NCBI GenBank assembly: GCA_021129815.1
Contig: JAJOKN010000040.1
Span: 1-23,571 of the forward strand
From: Desulfotomaculum sp.
GTDB lineage: Bacteria > Bacillota > Desulfotomaculia > Desulfotomaculales > Desulfohalotomaculaceae
DNA length: 23,571 bases
Reading direction: 5' to 3'
Shown: piece after piece, positions 14,795 to 23,312 of the stretch
Layout of the letters: every line of letters starts with the position of its first letter
Position numbering within the stretch: the stretch's first letter is position 1
Notes under the pieces: generated by a model
Databases searched by the model: none
What the model saw: only the letters and a program-made list of their open reading frames with translations
What the model was told of the DNA's origin: nothing
Position numbers and translations under genes: made by a program

Positions 14795-15980
14795 CTGCAT
14801 AAACCTCGTTCACCTCACTCAAAAAACTATTACCCACATCAAAAGGGATGCTAAAAATATCAGCCACTGTAGCAGCTACATCAGCAAAAGTATCTCGCAC
14901 TCCAAGGTTAACTCCTTTTTGTACATAATGTCCATAAACCAAAAGCGGCACGTACTCTCTGGTATGATCAGTCCCGGGATGTGTAGGGTCGCAGCCGTGA
15001 TCTGCTGTCAGTATCAACAAGTCATCTTCATTCAAAGCACTCACTATTTCAGGAATCCTTGCATCAAATTCCTCTAATGCCTTTGCATACCCATACACAT
15101 CATTTCTATGCCCATATAATTGATCAAAATCAATCAGATTAGTAAAAATCATACCGCTAAAGTCTTTTTTTAAATAACAAAGCGTTTTATCCACCCCATC
15201 CATATTATTTTTCGTGTGCTTATGCTCTGTAATTCCTCTGCCAGCAAAAATATCTATAACCTTACCTACCGCAATAACTTCATAGTTATGCTCTACCATC
15301 AAGTCAAGTATTGTTTTCCCAGGTGGCTCTAGCGAAAAATCATGTCTATTAGGTGTTCGCTTAAAATTTCCTGGTTTTCCTATAAAAGGACGAGCAATAA
15401 CACGTCCCACTGCTAACTCTCCTGTAAGCATTTCCCTTGCTGTTTTGCAAATATTATACAGCTCATCAAGCGGTATTACCTCTTCATGTGCAGCGACTTG
15501 AAAAACGCTATCCGCCGAAGTGTACACAATTGGTTTTTGGGTTTTCATATGTTCTTCGCCCAACTCTTCAATTATCTGTGTACCAGGAGCAGCTTTGTTC
15601 CCCAATATTTCTCTTCCAATGCGCTTTTGGAACTCTTTTATAAATTCTTCAGGAAAACCATTTGGAAAAACAGGAAAAGGCTTGTCCAAAATTATACCAG
15701 CAATTTCCCAATGCCCAGTGGTAGTATCTTTGCCAGCTGAGCGCTCATTCATTTTGCCATGCGATGCAGTTGGTTTATCAACTGAATCCACTCCTAGTAT
15801 GTGATCTATATTTCCAAGCCCCATTTTTCTTAAATTCGGTAAATTTAAGCCACCAACAGCTTTGGCAACATTTACAAGTGTGTTGCTCCCCTCGTCACCG
15901 TATTTATGAGCATCAGGCAACGCCCCTATACCCACGCTGTCCAAAACTACTAACACAACTCGTTTTATTTTTTTATGCAT
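14787..15980 (-). CDS. deoB: Phosphopentomutase
   Basis: This cytosolic, Mn-dependent enzyme of the alkaline-phosphatase superfamily interconverts (deoxy)ribose-1- and 5-phosphate, the step after nucleoside phosphorolysis. The 397-residue protein has metal ligands at Asp14 (LVVLDSVGIGALPDA), the catalytic Thr in KDTTTGHWE (84-92), and the metal-binding stretch LTADHGCDPTHPGTDHTRE near the C terminus. The ATG lies 7 bases after GGAGTG. The start codon is inside a small palindrome (TGCATTTTAATGCA) that could pair in the mRNA. It follows the HEPN toxin gene by 27 bases and overlaps pdp. Confidence 0.96.
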   Translation of the reverse strand: MHKKIKRVVLVVLDSVGIGALPDAHKYGDEGSNTLVNVAKAVGGLNLPNLRKMGLGNIDHILGVDSVDKPTASHGKMNERSAGKDTTTGHWEIAGIILDKPFPVFPNGFPEEFIKEFQKRIGREILGNKAAPGTQIIEELGEEHMKTQKPIVYTSADSVFQVAAHEEVIPLDELYNICKTAREMLTGELAVGRVIARPFIGKPGNFKRTPNRHDFSLEPPGKTILDLMVEHNYEVIAVGKVIDIFAGRGITEHKHTKNNMDGVDKTLCYLKKDFSGMIFTNLIDFDQLYGHRNDVYGYAKALEEFDARIPEIVSALNEDDLLILTADHGCDPTHPGTDHTREYVPLLVYGHYVQKGVNLGVRDTFADVAATVADIFSIPFDVGNSFLSEVNEVYADV

Positions 15981-16007
15981 TAAAATGCACTCCTTAAAGC
16001 CTATTTT

Positions 16008-16400
16008 CTAATAACTAACTTCATCAGCCAATTTCTTCCATAAATCATCAAACGCACTAATGTTCTCTTTTATCGTTGCATATACTTCCATAGCTGTTTC
16101 AATGTTGTAAGTGTGTGTTGTTAAGTTTCTAGCCTCAAGCAGCTTAAGCCATTGTTCTTCGCTTTTAATCCATCCCATTTTATAAGCTAACTTAAAACAC
16201 CCTCTAGGAGATTTACACTCATAACCGATTGTCTTCGCTATGAGTTTTATCGATTTCCATGCCATTTCAAAGCTAAATTCAAATCTTTGAATCGCTGCAT
16301 CCAAAGCTATATCTATTTTCATCGGGTCATATTGCAAAGCAAATTTTAGTTTTTCTACAGCCTTCTTAAAGCTTTCAAGTTGCAAATTTACTTCTGACAT
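16008..16400 (-). CDS. HEPN-domain toxin (HepT-like; nucleotidyltransferase substrate-binding family)
   Basis: This is a 130-residue all-helical protein of the HI0074/HepT family (type VII toxin-antitoxin). It has the RX4HXY motif of HEPN ribonucleases: Arg91, His96 and Tyr98 in RNLTTHTY. In studied pairs this toxin cleaves RNA and is silenced when the partner MNT protein adds AMP to the motif tyrosine. The ATG lies within the 3' end of the MNT gene (26-base overlap) with GGAGTG upstream, so translation is coupled. All key residues are intact. Toxicity here is inferred from the family. Confidence 0.9.
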   Translation of the reverse strand: MSEVNLQLESFKKAVEKLKFALQYDPMKIDIALDAAIQRFEFSFEMAWKSIKLIAKTIGYECKSPRGCFKLAYKMGWIKSEEQWLKLLEARNLTTHTYNIETAMEVYATIKENISAFDDLWKKLADEVSY

Positions 16401-16710
16401 CGATCAACACTCCATCTCGCATTACAATATCCTTAAATTTCTCATTTACCCGATTCAAATCCACTATATCTATGCTTTTAAGAGTAGGAAGTTCTTCTAC
16501 CTTTTCCTTTATCTTTGCCATTACATCAAGCGGTATCTTTTTTTTATTGTAAATTGCAATATCAAAGTCAGACCTTTCTTTGGCACAACCTTTTGCTCTT
16601 GAACCAAACAGAAAAACTTTAGCATCTGGAAGATACTCAATTATTATTTTAGCAACTGCCAAGGGTATCTCGTCTGTATTTAAAGCTTTTAAATTCGCTA
16701 TTCTTTTCAT
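16375..16710 (-). CDS. MNT-family nucleotidyltransferase antitoxin (MntA-like)
   Basis: This is a 111-residue minimal nucleotidyltransferase with the full GSX10DXD active site: Gly36-Ser37, then Asp48 and Asp50 (GSRAKG...SDFD), and a third acidic residue at Asp81 (SIDIVDL). Members of this family AMPylate and neutralise the HEPN toxin encoded next door. It is the first gene of the pair and starts 35 bases after xerD, within an operon that in relatives runs directly from xerD to deoB. The ribosome binding site (AGGCGA) is weaker than that of the toxin. Confidence 0.9.
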   Translation of the reverse strand: MKRIANLKALNTDEIPLAVAKIIIEYLPDAKVFLFGSRAKGCAKERSDFDIAIYNKKKIPLDVMAKIKEKVEELPTLKSIDIVDLNRVNEKFKDIVMRDGVLIDVRSKFAT

Positions 16711-16745
16711 AACTATTCGCCTGCCCCAAAAAATTTCAACATCTT

Positions 16746-17636
16746 CTAAGCTCTTGGATGAAATTTCAAATACTCTTTTTTCAGTTTAGCTTTAGTCAAG
16801 TGCGTATAAATTTGCGTTGTAGATATGTCAGCATGCCCCAGCATTTCCTGAACAGCACGCAAGTTAGCACCATTCTCCAACAAATGCGTAGCAAATGAAT
16901 GCCTGAATGTATGAGGTGTAACTTGTTTGTCGATAAAACATTGATCTAGATACTTTCTAAGCAGTTTCCAAAACCCCTGTCTTGAAAGCCTTTTACCTCG
17001 ATTGTTCACAAAAACAGCTCCTTCGTTTTTGTTATGTTTTACAAGTTTAGGTCTTCCAAAGCGCAAATATTCATCCAGATACTTTAATGCCACTTTGCTC
17101 ACTGGTATTATTCTCTCCTTTGAACCTTTTCCCACACAGCGCACAAATCCTGCTTTCAAGTTAATATCTTCAATATTCAGCGATACAAGTTCAGACACCC
17201 TCATACCAGTAGCATACAAAAGTTCAAACATGGCTTTATCCCTTTTTCCCAATGGTGTATTTAATTTTGGCTGATTAAACAGCTGCTCTATTTCCGAAAG
17301 TGTCAGTACATTAGGCAAATATTTATTGAGTTTAGGGGATTCCAAATTGTCAGCAGGATTAAAGTCAAGTACACCTTCATTCAACAAAAATTTATAAAAC
17401 GTTTTAATAGCAGCTAACTTGCGGCAAACAGTTCTTACCTTAAAATTACTCTTTTGTATTTTCATTAAAAAACCGATGATGTGAAATTTATCAGTATCTT
17501 TCCAGTTTTTAATACCCTGTTCTTGCAAGTATTCAAAGTACTGCAGCAAGTCTGTATTGTAAGAATTCAAAGTATTATCAGAAAGTCCTCTCTCTACTGA
17601 TAAATAATGAATAAAAGATTCTATATCTTTTTTCAT
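16746..17636 (-). CDS. xerD: Site-specific tyrosine recombinase XerD
   Basis: XerD resolves chromosome dimers at dif with a Xer partner. It has 296 residues, the normal length: an N-terminal SAM-like DNA-binding domain (about 1-85) and a catalytic domain with Arg146 (TGMRVSEL), Lys170 (GKGSKE), His242 and Arg245 (PHTFRHSFATH), His268 (LGHADIS) and the nucleophile Tyr277 (QIYTH). The ATG lies 7 bases after GAGGGGG. Its position between spoIIM and deoB is the conserved chromosomal one, so this is the housekeeping Xer and not a phage integrase. Confidence 0.94.
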   Translation of the reverse strand: MKKDIESFIHYLSVERGLSDNTLNSYNTDLLQYFEYLQEQGIKNWKDTDKFHIIGFLMKIQKSNFKVRTVCRKLAAIKTFYKFLLNEGVLDFNPADNLESPKLNKYLPNVLTLSEIEQLFNQPKLNTPLGKRDKAMFELLYATGMRVSELVSLNIEDINLKAGFVRCVGKGSKERIIPVSKVALKYLDEYLRFGRPKLVKHNKNEGAVFVNNRGKRLSRQGFWKLLRKYLDQCFIDKQVTPHTFRHSFATHLLENGANLRAVQEMLGHADISTTQIYTHLTKAKLKKEYLKFHPRA

Positions 17637-17688
17637 TAATAATCCCCCTCAAAAGGCTTAACAACGGCATCAAGTTTTTAGATATTTT

Positions 17689-18044
17689 CTAGTAATATTT
17701 AATATTTTCTATTAAAGTAAATCCTAAAGCAAATCCCCTTACAAATAGCAAAGCTAGTACAACAGGAATGCCAATTATAGTTAAGCCAAATATGTAAATC
17801 ACAAATATAGTTATAATATTCCTCCAAATACTCAATTGAACCGCTTGAACATTATCAATCTGCAAACTCGGTATTTGCTGAATAAAAAAATCAAAGTGCT
17901 CATTTATTTCCTTGATTTTATCAGGCTCTACATGATTAACAGCAAAAACACCAAAAGTAATACCACTTGCCAAAAAAACAGAACAAGTGCACATAATAAC
18001 CAATTAGTTCGAAATAAATTAAAAAATATATCAAAAATAATATT
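17689..18044 (-). pseudogene. spoIIM remnant (stage II sporulation protein M)
   Basis: SpoIIM is a roughly 200-residue membrane protein of the septal peptidoglycan-degrading DMP engulfment complex. The readable piece has LASGITFGVFAVNHV, a helical linker, and VIYIFGLTIIGIPVVLALLFVRGFALGF, typical of its N-terminal half, then stops at TAG (17689-17691). The C-terminal half is absent. The correct upstream sequence (IIFDIFFNLFRTNWLLCALVLFF) lies in another frame and joins only if the T7 run at 17972-17978 gained one T. No ATG, GTG or TTG starts that frame. A 104-residue ORF can be read from a TTG at 18003, but its first residues do not look like SpoIIM. Its place before xerD is the conserved one. 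Confidence 0.8.
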
Positions 18045-19171
18045 TAGTTACTACAAGCAAGCTTAACTATTTCTATAACTATATTTGCAGTATTACACAG
18101 ATCATCTATTTTTATATTTTCATCAACAGTATGTACTTTATTCATTCCAATTCCTAAAACAGCACAACTAATTCCTCGTTCATTGAAAACACTAGCATCA
18201 CTCCCTCCACCAGTATGTGTGAGTTTCGGAGTAAGCCCTATTTTTCTAGCAGCCTGTACCGCATATTCTACTACAGGCGAATTTTCACTTAGTTTAATTG
18301 CATTATATTCTCTTGTAACTTTAATAATCACTTCCGCATTAAATTTTCCCACTTCTGTTTTCAATGTTTCACACATATGTTTAGTTTGCAGCTCAAGTTT
18401 TTTAACATCCAAACTTCGCGCTTCACCTTCTATGTAAGTATGATCTGGAACTATATTTGTTGCTTTTCCGCCTTTTATAATGCCTATATTTGCTGTAGTT
18501 TCAGAATCAATGCGACCAATATTCATTTTAGAAATTGCTTTAGACGCTGCAACTATTGCATTGACACCATTTTCAGGACATTGCCCTGCATGAGCAGCTT
18601 TACCTTTAATATTTGCTACAATGTTATTATGTACTGGAGCTGATACTATTATCGTGCCAGGTTCTCCATCGCTATCCAACACATAACCAATTTTGGCATT
18701 TATACGACTGTAGTCCAACGCTTTAGCCCCTTTAAGCCCGCCTTCTTCCCAAATAGTAAATACTATTTCCAATTCACCGTGTTCTATATCATTTTCTAAA
18801 ATAACTCTTATCGCTTCCAATATCGCTGCTATTCCAGCCTTATCGTCCGCTCCCAATATTGTGTCAGTAGAAGATCGAATTACTCCCTCCTCAATAATAG
18901 GTTTTATGCCACACCCTGGTTCTACTGTATCCATATGCGCGCTGAATAGTAACACAGGAACTTCCTCGTTCTTTACATTGCCAGGCAAAGTGGCAATTAA
19001 GTTACCAGCAGTTGCTCCTACTTCTCCTCCTGCATTATCCTCATATACATCTAACCCCAAATGAATAAGTTTCTGTTTTAATAGTTCAGCTATCTGTCGT
19101 TCCTGTCCCGATAGGCTATCAACCTTAACTAACTCTAAAAATTCATTCACTAATCTTTCCCTATTAACCAT
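18044..19171 (-). CDS. M20 family metallopeptidase, peptidase T-like
   Basis: This is a 375-residue zinc-dependent exopeptidase of the M20 family, close to the PepT-like group (TIGR01883). The metal ligands are in order: His79 (SAHMDTV), the bridging Asp in GADDKAG (about 109), catalytic Glu and ligand Glu in WEEGG (about 142-143), Asp in DSDG, and His in KVHTVDE near the C terminus. A dimerisation domain (about 180-290) lies between the halves. The ATG has GGAGGT 8 bases upstream; a TTG two codons earlier is too close. It is probably cytosolic and may trim peptides. Its ribosome binding site overlaps the end of the glycosyltransferase remnant. Confidence 0.93.
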   Translation of the reverse strand: MVNRERLVNEFLELVKVDSLSGQERQIAELLKQKLIHLGLDVYEDNAGGEVGATAGNLIATLPGNVKNEEVPVLLFSAHMDTVEPGCGIKPIIEEGVIRSSTDTILGADDKAGIAAILEAIRVILENDIEHGELEIVFTIWEEGGLKGAKALDYSRINAKIGYVLDSDGEPGTIIVSAPVHNNIVANIKGKAAHAGQCPENGVNAIVAASKAISKMNIGRIDSETTANIGIIKGGKATNIVPDHTYIEGEARSLDVKKLELQTKHMCETLKTEVGKFNAEVIIKVTREYNAIKLSENSPVVEYAVQAARKIGLTPKLTHTGGGSDASVFNERGISCAVLGIGMNKVHTVDENIKIDDLCNTANIVIEIVKLACSN

Positions 19172-19177
19172 AATCAA

Positions 19178-19685
19178 CTACCTCCGTCCAAGTTTATCAA
19201 TAAAATTTAAAAATTTATTATTACTTATGAACGTTGTTATTGAATATTTTTCTGCAAATAAATGAATAAAAATCAAACAAGCTAAATAAATCAATTTGAA
19301 TAATTCACCTAATACCAAATATTGCTGTTATGCCAATAACAACCCCTAAGGCATTAGACCCTGTGTCTCCCATCATAACATATGATTTTAAATCCCAGTA
19401 TAAGTATACCAATAAGCTACCAATTATCAACGATAAAGGTAATATGCTGTAACTCCAATCCGCAAACAATAAAATAATCATAGATAAAAATAAAAAGGCC
19501 TTTCCTGCACGTCCCGGACGTAAATCCAATAAATTTATTACATTTATTGACAGAACAATTATGAATACATTAATAATTATATCAACACTAGATTGAGTAT
19601 TCCAATCAAATTTGCAAGACATAAATGTAATTGATAACGCTAATAATCCACAGCAATTACAATTTCCATAATCTTTTGTTTTTTT
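19178..19685 (-). pseudogene. MraY/WecA-like glycosyltransferase remnant
   Basis: The central frame contains NVINLLDLRPGRAGKAF and MMGDTGSNALG, the two loops of the polyprenyl-phosphate sugar-phosphate transferase family (NLxD and MGDTGS). It stops at 19305-19307. The next frame then gives ELFKLIYLACLIFIHLFAEKYS and NNKFLNFIDKLGRR, a natural C terminus ending at 19178, so a one-base shift near 19308 broke the gene. The N-terminal half, including the first Asp-rich motif, is missing; the frame opens after a TAG at 19686-19688. An ORF of 105 residues starting at ATG 19622 is all that can be read in one frame. In relatives a gene of this type precedes the M20 peptidase and spoIIM. Confidence 0.75.
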
Positions 19686-19837
19686 CTATACTTTTAAAAA
19701 AGCTTAATTGTACTTCAACTAAACTCATAGTTTTTTACACACATCTTGTAAAAGCCATAATATGCACCGACCCAAAACCATCTTAAGTTCTATTTTACTT
19801 AATTTGCAATATAAAAATACCATTTGAGGTGACTTAT

Positions 19838-20377
19838 GTGATTGAATACGCCCTTTTATATATAAAACAAGGCATCATTGGTGTGTCATGGACAGAAATT
19901 GGACTATTCAAATTAACTCTGCCATACAACAATGCTGAGGCTGCAATTCACAATCTTACAAATACCAATGCCAATCAAGATTTAAATATACAGGTTTTTA
20001 CCAAACCAAATTCTACAAACAACAGCAATAAGCTTATAAAATCACTGCACATTGAGTTAAACAATTACTTCAAAGGAAAAAAACACGAGTTTAATTTTCA
20101 GATCGATTTAAACTGGTGCACTGATTTTCAAAAGCGTGTTTTTGAAGTTGTAAAAAATATTCCATATGGCTGTACACTTTCTTACAAAGAAATAGCTCAA
20201 AAAATAAACAAACCAACAGCAGCACGGGCTGTTGGAAATGCACTGAATAAAAACAAATTACCCATTATTATACCCTGTCACAGAGTAATTAACTCTAACA
20301 GAACATTAGGGGGCTTTAGTTATGGGACCGCATGGAAGGAAAAGTTGTTAAAATTAGAAAAAACAACCGCTAAATGA
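19838..20377 (+). CDS. ogt: Methylated-DNA--protein-cysteine methyltransferase (Ogt type)
   Basis: This suicide DNA-repair protein transfers the alkyl group from O6-methylguanine to its own cysteine. The 179-residue protein has the acceptor Cys147 in IIIPCHRV, the helix-turn-helix (SYKEIAQKINKPTAARAVGNAL, with the Arg finger) and the C-terminal GGFSYG. A GTG three codons upstream is part of the ribosome binding site GAGGTG, so the GTG at 19838, 6 bases later, is the start. It is the only full-length plus-strand gene and converges on the redox operon; no clear terminator follows. The N-terminal domain is diverged, as is usual. Confidence 0.93.
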   Translation: MIEYALLYIKQGIIGVSWTEIGLFKLTLPYNNAEAAIHNLTNTNANQDLNIQVFTKPNSTNNSNKLIKSLHIELNNYFKGKKHEFNFQIDLNWCTDFQKRVFEVVKNIPYGCTLSYKEIAQKINKPTAARAVGNALNKNKLPIIIPCHRVINSNRTLGGFSYGTAWKEKLLKLEKTTAK

Positions 20378-20469
20378 CGCACCAAAGGCTTAAATTTAAA
20401 TCAATGGAACATTACTAGGTTTTTAAATAAAATCTAACTTACCAAAGAGAAAAAGCAAAATCAGAAATG

Positions 20470-20513
20470 AAAAAGACATCCTGCCCACAAAAGGATTGAA
20501 GCGGCAGGATGTC
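20470..20513 (-). terminator. Rho-independent terminator of the Hdr-like operon
   Basis: This is a perfect 11-base-pair stem, GACATCCTGCC (20475-20485) with GGCAGGATGTC (20503-20513) and a 17-base loop. On the minus strand it is followed by TTTTTCATTT. It is 41 bases past the HdrD-like stop. Confidence 0.92.
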
Positions 20514-20553
20514 GCATTGAACACAGCCCGATCTTGCCTCTCTTAAAACCACT

Positions 20554-22179
20554 TTAAAATTCGTCTTCCTCATCTCTTAAGAAGTGCAAGAATGGTTTTT
20601 CAAAAGGCATTGCATTGAGAATCAATTCTACAAGTCCATCATAATGTACATTGAATTTTTCTGTAGCATCATAGAATTCTAAGATATCTCTTAAAGCCCC
20701 TTTGCAGTTTGAACAAGGCGCACATACATACTTAGGAATGCTTTTATCTTCTATTGTATCTTGGAACGCTTCAACAATCTGATGGAACTTCATTCTGCTT
20801 GATATTTTATTTCTAAAATCCTCAAAGTTAAATGAATTCATAATTGCAAAGCCTCCGCCGCCACCACAACAATAGTTGTGAACACCATTAGGAGTCATTT
20901 CTCTAAATTTAGGAGCAATCATTTTCAAAATTTCCCGCTGAGGCTTTACTATTCCCATCGATCTGACATAGTTGCACGGATCATGTAAAGTCACAGGAAA
21001 ATTGTTTCTGCTTGGATCGATCCTTATACTACCACTTTTCAATATTTCAAGCATCAACGGAAAACAACTTTCAACTGGTATATTGTCTTCAGGAGCTACC
21101 ATCCTATCAGTACTTATCATATATGCACGATGAGAATGACCGCATTCACCAACAACTATCCTCTTTACTCCCAACTTTTGTGCAGCTTTTTTCTGTGCTA
21201 CTCCAATACGGCGCGCTTGTACATCATCATACCATATTCCGTAATTCACATTGTCATAGCCGATAAAGTCATCACTGCACATCGTCCAATTAAGCCCTGC
21301 TTCTTCAAACAAAATCGCAAATGCCATTGGGTTCTGTGGCCACGCCATAAACTCACCAGCATTGTGAATGAGCAGTATATCTGCACCTTTTTTATCTATT
21401 GGAATTTTATACCTCTTGCCAGTATACTCTTCTATATCATCCTCTAAAAATTCAATTAAATCTAAAAATGCGTCTTTTGTAATACCTGTACTCGAACCTG
21501 TCTTAAGCTGTTTCATTGTGCCGCTTTCATGCAATGGCTTAGGTGCAATGCCCATTTCCATGCTGAATATCTTTCTTATCTCTTTAGCCATCAATCCGTT
21601 ATCCAGCCCAAGCGGACATGTTTGTGCACAGCGTCTGCACAAGTTACAGCGATAAGCTAGTTCTCCTAATCTTAAAACAGTTTCTATATTTATATCAATA
21701 TCTCCGCCCATAAATTTTGCTAGAAAACTATTGCCTTTTTTATATTTTGTCACTATTTTTCGAAATGCTTCAGAACGGAAAATCGGCCTATATATTTCCA
21801 TCTCTCCGCTGGATTTGAAAATATGACAAGCTTCCGAGCAAGTATTACACTTCGCGCAATACTCAAACGAAATCATAAGCGGTTGTATCCAACTTCGGTT
21901 TGTATCTTCGGACAAAAGCTTATCCACACCGCTTAAAAATTTCTTTATCATCTCTTCCTCTTCTTCTTTTGTCTTTGGACGCTTTAAAGTATCAACTCCG
22001 ATAAAACCATCTAAAGTAGCACAGTAATCCTCTTTCCAAGAATCTTTAAGAGGTCTAAAATCCGGTTCCATACCCGGTTTATCATACGGCGGTGGAAGCG
22101 GCATAAGCTTTTCAACAGTGCACAAAGGCTCAGATGTCTTTTTTCCCAAATCTTGTGGCTTTACATCCTTACAGCTCAT
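20554..22179 (-). CDS. HdrD/DsrK-like iron-sulfur oxidoreductase
   Basis: This is a 541-residue cytoplasmic redox protein. Two ferredoxin-type [4Fe-4S] motifs lie at Cys108-111-114-118 (CAKCNTCSEAC) and Cys178-181-184-188 (CNLCRRCAQTC). A CCG domain, the noncubane cluster site of heterodisulfide reductase, has Cys402, Cys437-Cys438 (NYCCGGGGGF) and Cys486-489-492 (CAPCSNC). The first CCG repeat is degenerate, with only VGECGHSH near 346. No membrane helix is present. The ATG is 8 bases after GGAGGT. It is 26 bases after the b-type cytochrome gene, so the two form an HdrDE/DsrMK-type unit moving electrons between a membrane quinone pool and a soluble thiol, disulfide or protein partner. The physiological partner is unknown. 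Confidence 0.9.
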   Translation of the reverse strand: MSCKDVKPQDLGKKTSEPLCTVEKLMPLPPPYDKPGMEPDFRPLKDSWKEDYCATLDGFIGVDTLKRPKTKEEEEEMIKKFLSGVDKLLSEDTNRSWIQPLMISFEYCAKCNTCSEACHIFKSSGEMEIYRPIFRSEAFRKIVTKYKKGNSFLAKFMGGDIDINIETVLRLGELAYRCNLCRRCAQTCPLGLDNGLMAKEIRKIFSMEMGIAPKPLHESGTMKQLKTGSSTGITKDAFLDLIEFLEDDIEEYTGKRYKIPIDKKGADILLIHNAGEFMAWPQNPMAFAILFEEAGLNWTMCSDDFIGYDNVNYGIWYDDVQARRIGVAQKKAAQKLGVKRIVVGECGHSHRAYMISTDRMVAPEDNIPVESCFPLMLEILKSGSIRIDPSRNNFPVTLHDPCNYVRSMGIVKPQREILKMIAPKFREMTPNGVHNYCCGGGGGFAIMNSFNFEDFRNKISSRMKFHQIVEAFQDTIEDKSIPKYVCAPCSNCKGALRDILEFYDATEKFNVHYDGLVELILNAMPFEKPFLHFLRDEEDEF

Positions 22180-22205
22180 TAATTTCTACCTCCAATCTAA
22201 ATAGT

Positions 22206-23141
22206 CTATTTTGCTTCGTCACTTCTAGGATCTACTGAAATATGAGGAGCAGACCAAGTTCTTTTTGGCTTATACTGCAACGCTTTTCTTACTTTCTCTC
22301 CAGTCTTAGTTCCCTTTAAGTTTGGATCATTTGACCATATAACCTCATGAAATACAAAATACTTACCAACATAATGACTCATCTTTGTCATCGGAATATA
22401 CAAAAGCAAAAGCCCTAACAAAACAATGTGAACTGCCAATGCTGTTTCATTAGCTATGCTTGGTTCAATAGGTGAGAAAGTCAAAAGCGCTTTGAAAATT
22501 TCTCTTCCATAATTAAAAAACGGGTCAGTTACCCATACCACTAAGCCCGAAACTGCAACTGCAAATATAAACAGCAAATTAAAATAATCCTGTGGATTTG
22601 TGTACTTTCTCAACACTGCATCTTTTTTCCTTTTAAGCACCATTCCTATAGAGCCAACCGCTACTAAAATAGCACCTGAGATTCCCAACAAAAATGTTAT
22701 ATAGTACAATATAGTTCCCCAGCCTCCAGTAGTAGCATTAACGGTAAATCCTACAAGTTGCCCTACCGCGCCCAAAAACGAACAAGCTGTCCACGCAAAC
22801 AGTACATAAAAGCCTAAATGCATAGCATAGCACAGCCACCACTGGCGCTGATTGTTAACAAACAAAATCTTAATAAATAACATTTCTTTTAGCATGTCAA
22901 TAATTTCACTAAGATGCGATACTTTTCTCGGCTTTTTATGCCACTCATACTCTTCATAAAAAGACCCTCCATAATGATAGCGCTCTTCATCTCCTATGCC
23001 ACCTGCCTCTTTAGGCACAGGATACAACTCAAATCGGCTATGCATTGGCATTTTTGCATACTGATAGGCTTTGTATGCTGACAATACTACAAAACCAATC
23101 AGTGCAACATAAGTAAAGATTGTTAAAAACACCACAAACAT
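22206..23141 (-). CDS. NarI/DsrM-like membrane cytochrome b subunit
   Basis: This is an approximately 311-residue integral membrane protein with about five helices (about 1-29, 99-127, 141-171, 186-209 and 233-257) and candidate heme-ligating His108, His238 and His256, matching the NarI/DsrM gamma-subunit fold. A soluble insert (about 30-95) is rich in charged residues. With the adjacent HdrD-like protein it would form a membrane-anchored quinone:thiol-type complex. The ATG at 23141 directly abuts AAGGGGG, so the GTG two codons later (23135) may be the real start with 7-base spacing. It is the first gene after a sigma-A promoter at 23313-23341. Confidence 0.88.
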   Translation of the reverse strand: MFVVFLTIFTYVALIGFVVLSAYKAYQYAKMPMHSRFELYPVPKEAGGIGDEERYHYGGSFYEEYEWHKKPRKVSHLSEIIDMLKEMLFIKILFVNNQRQWWLCYAMHLGFYVLFAWTACSFLGAVGQLVGFTVNATTGGWGTILYYITFLLGISGAILVAVGSIGMVLKRKKDAVLRKYTNPQDYFNLLFIFAVAVSGLVVWVTDPFFNYGREIFKALLTFSPIEPSIANETALAVHIVLLGLLLLYIPMTKMSHYVGKYFVFHEVIWSNDPNLKGTKTGEKVRKALQYKPKRTWSAPHISVDPRSDEAK

Positions 23142-23312
23142 ACCCCCTTAGAGAAAATTTTTATAAAACACAAAAAACAAAAACCTTACAAAGCTTCATT
23201 TAACACGAGATATAATTACTTCATAAATACCACTTCACTTTCACTCATAACACTTTAAAAAGTTTAAATAAAAATAAAAATATTTTGTTTATTTAGATAA
23301 TTCTCAAGCATA

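Noticed and set aside
15520..15804. Several overlapping plus-strand frames of 68-94 codons antisense to deoB
   Set aside because: They are shadows of a fully conserved gene and lack ribosome binding sites.
16746..17636. XerD as a mobile-element integrase
   Set aside because: The gene sits at the conserved chromosomal place before deoB, has normal length, and no att sites or phage genes flank it.
23142..23312. A structured regulatory RNA in the long leader of the cytochrome operon
   Set aside because: Only a weak AT dyad (ACTTTTTAAAGT) and GTGAA repeats are visible; no stable fold could be supported by eye.
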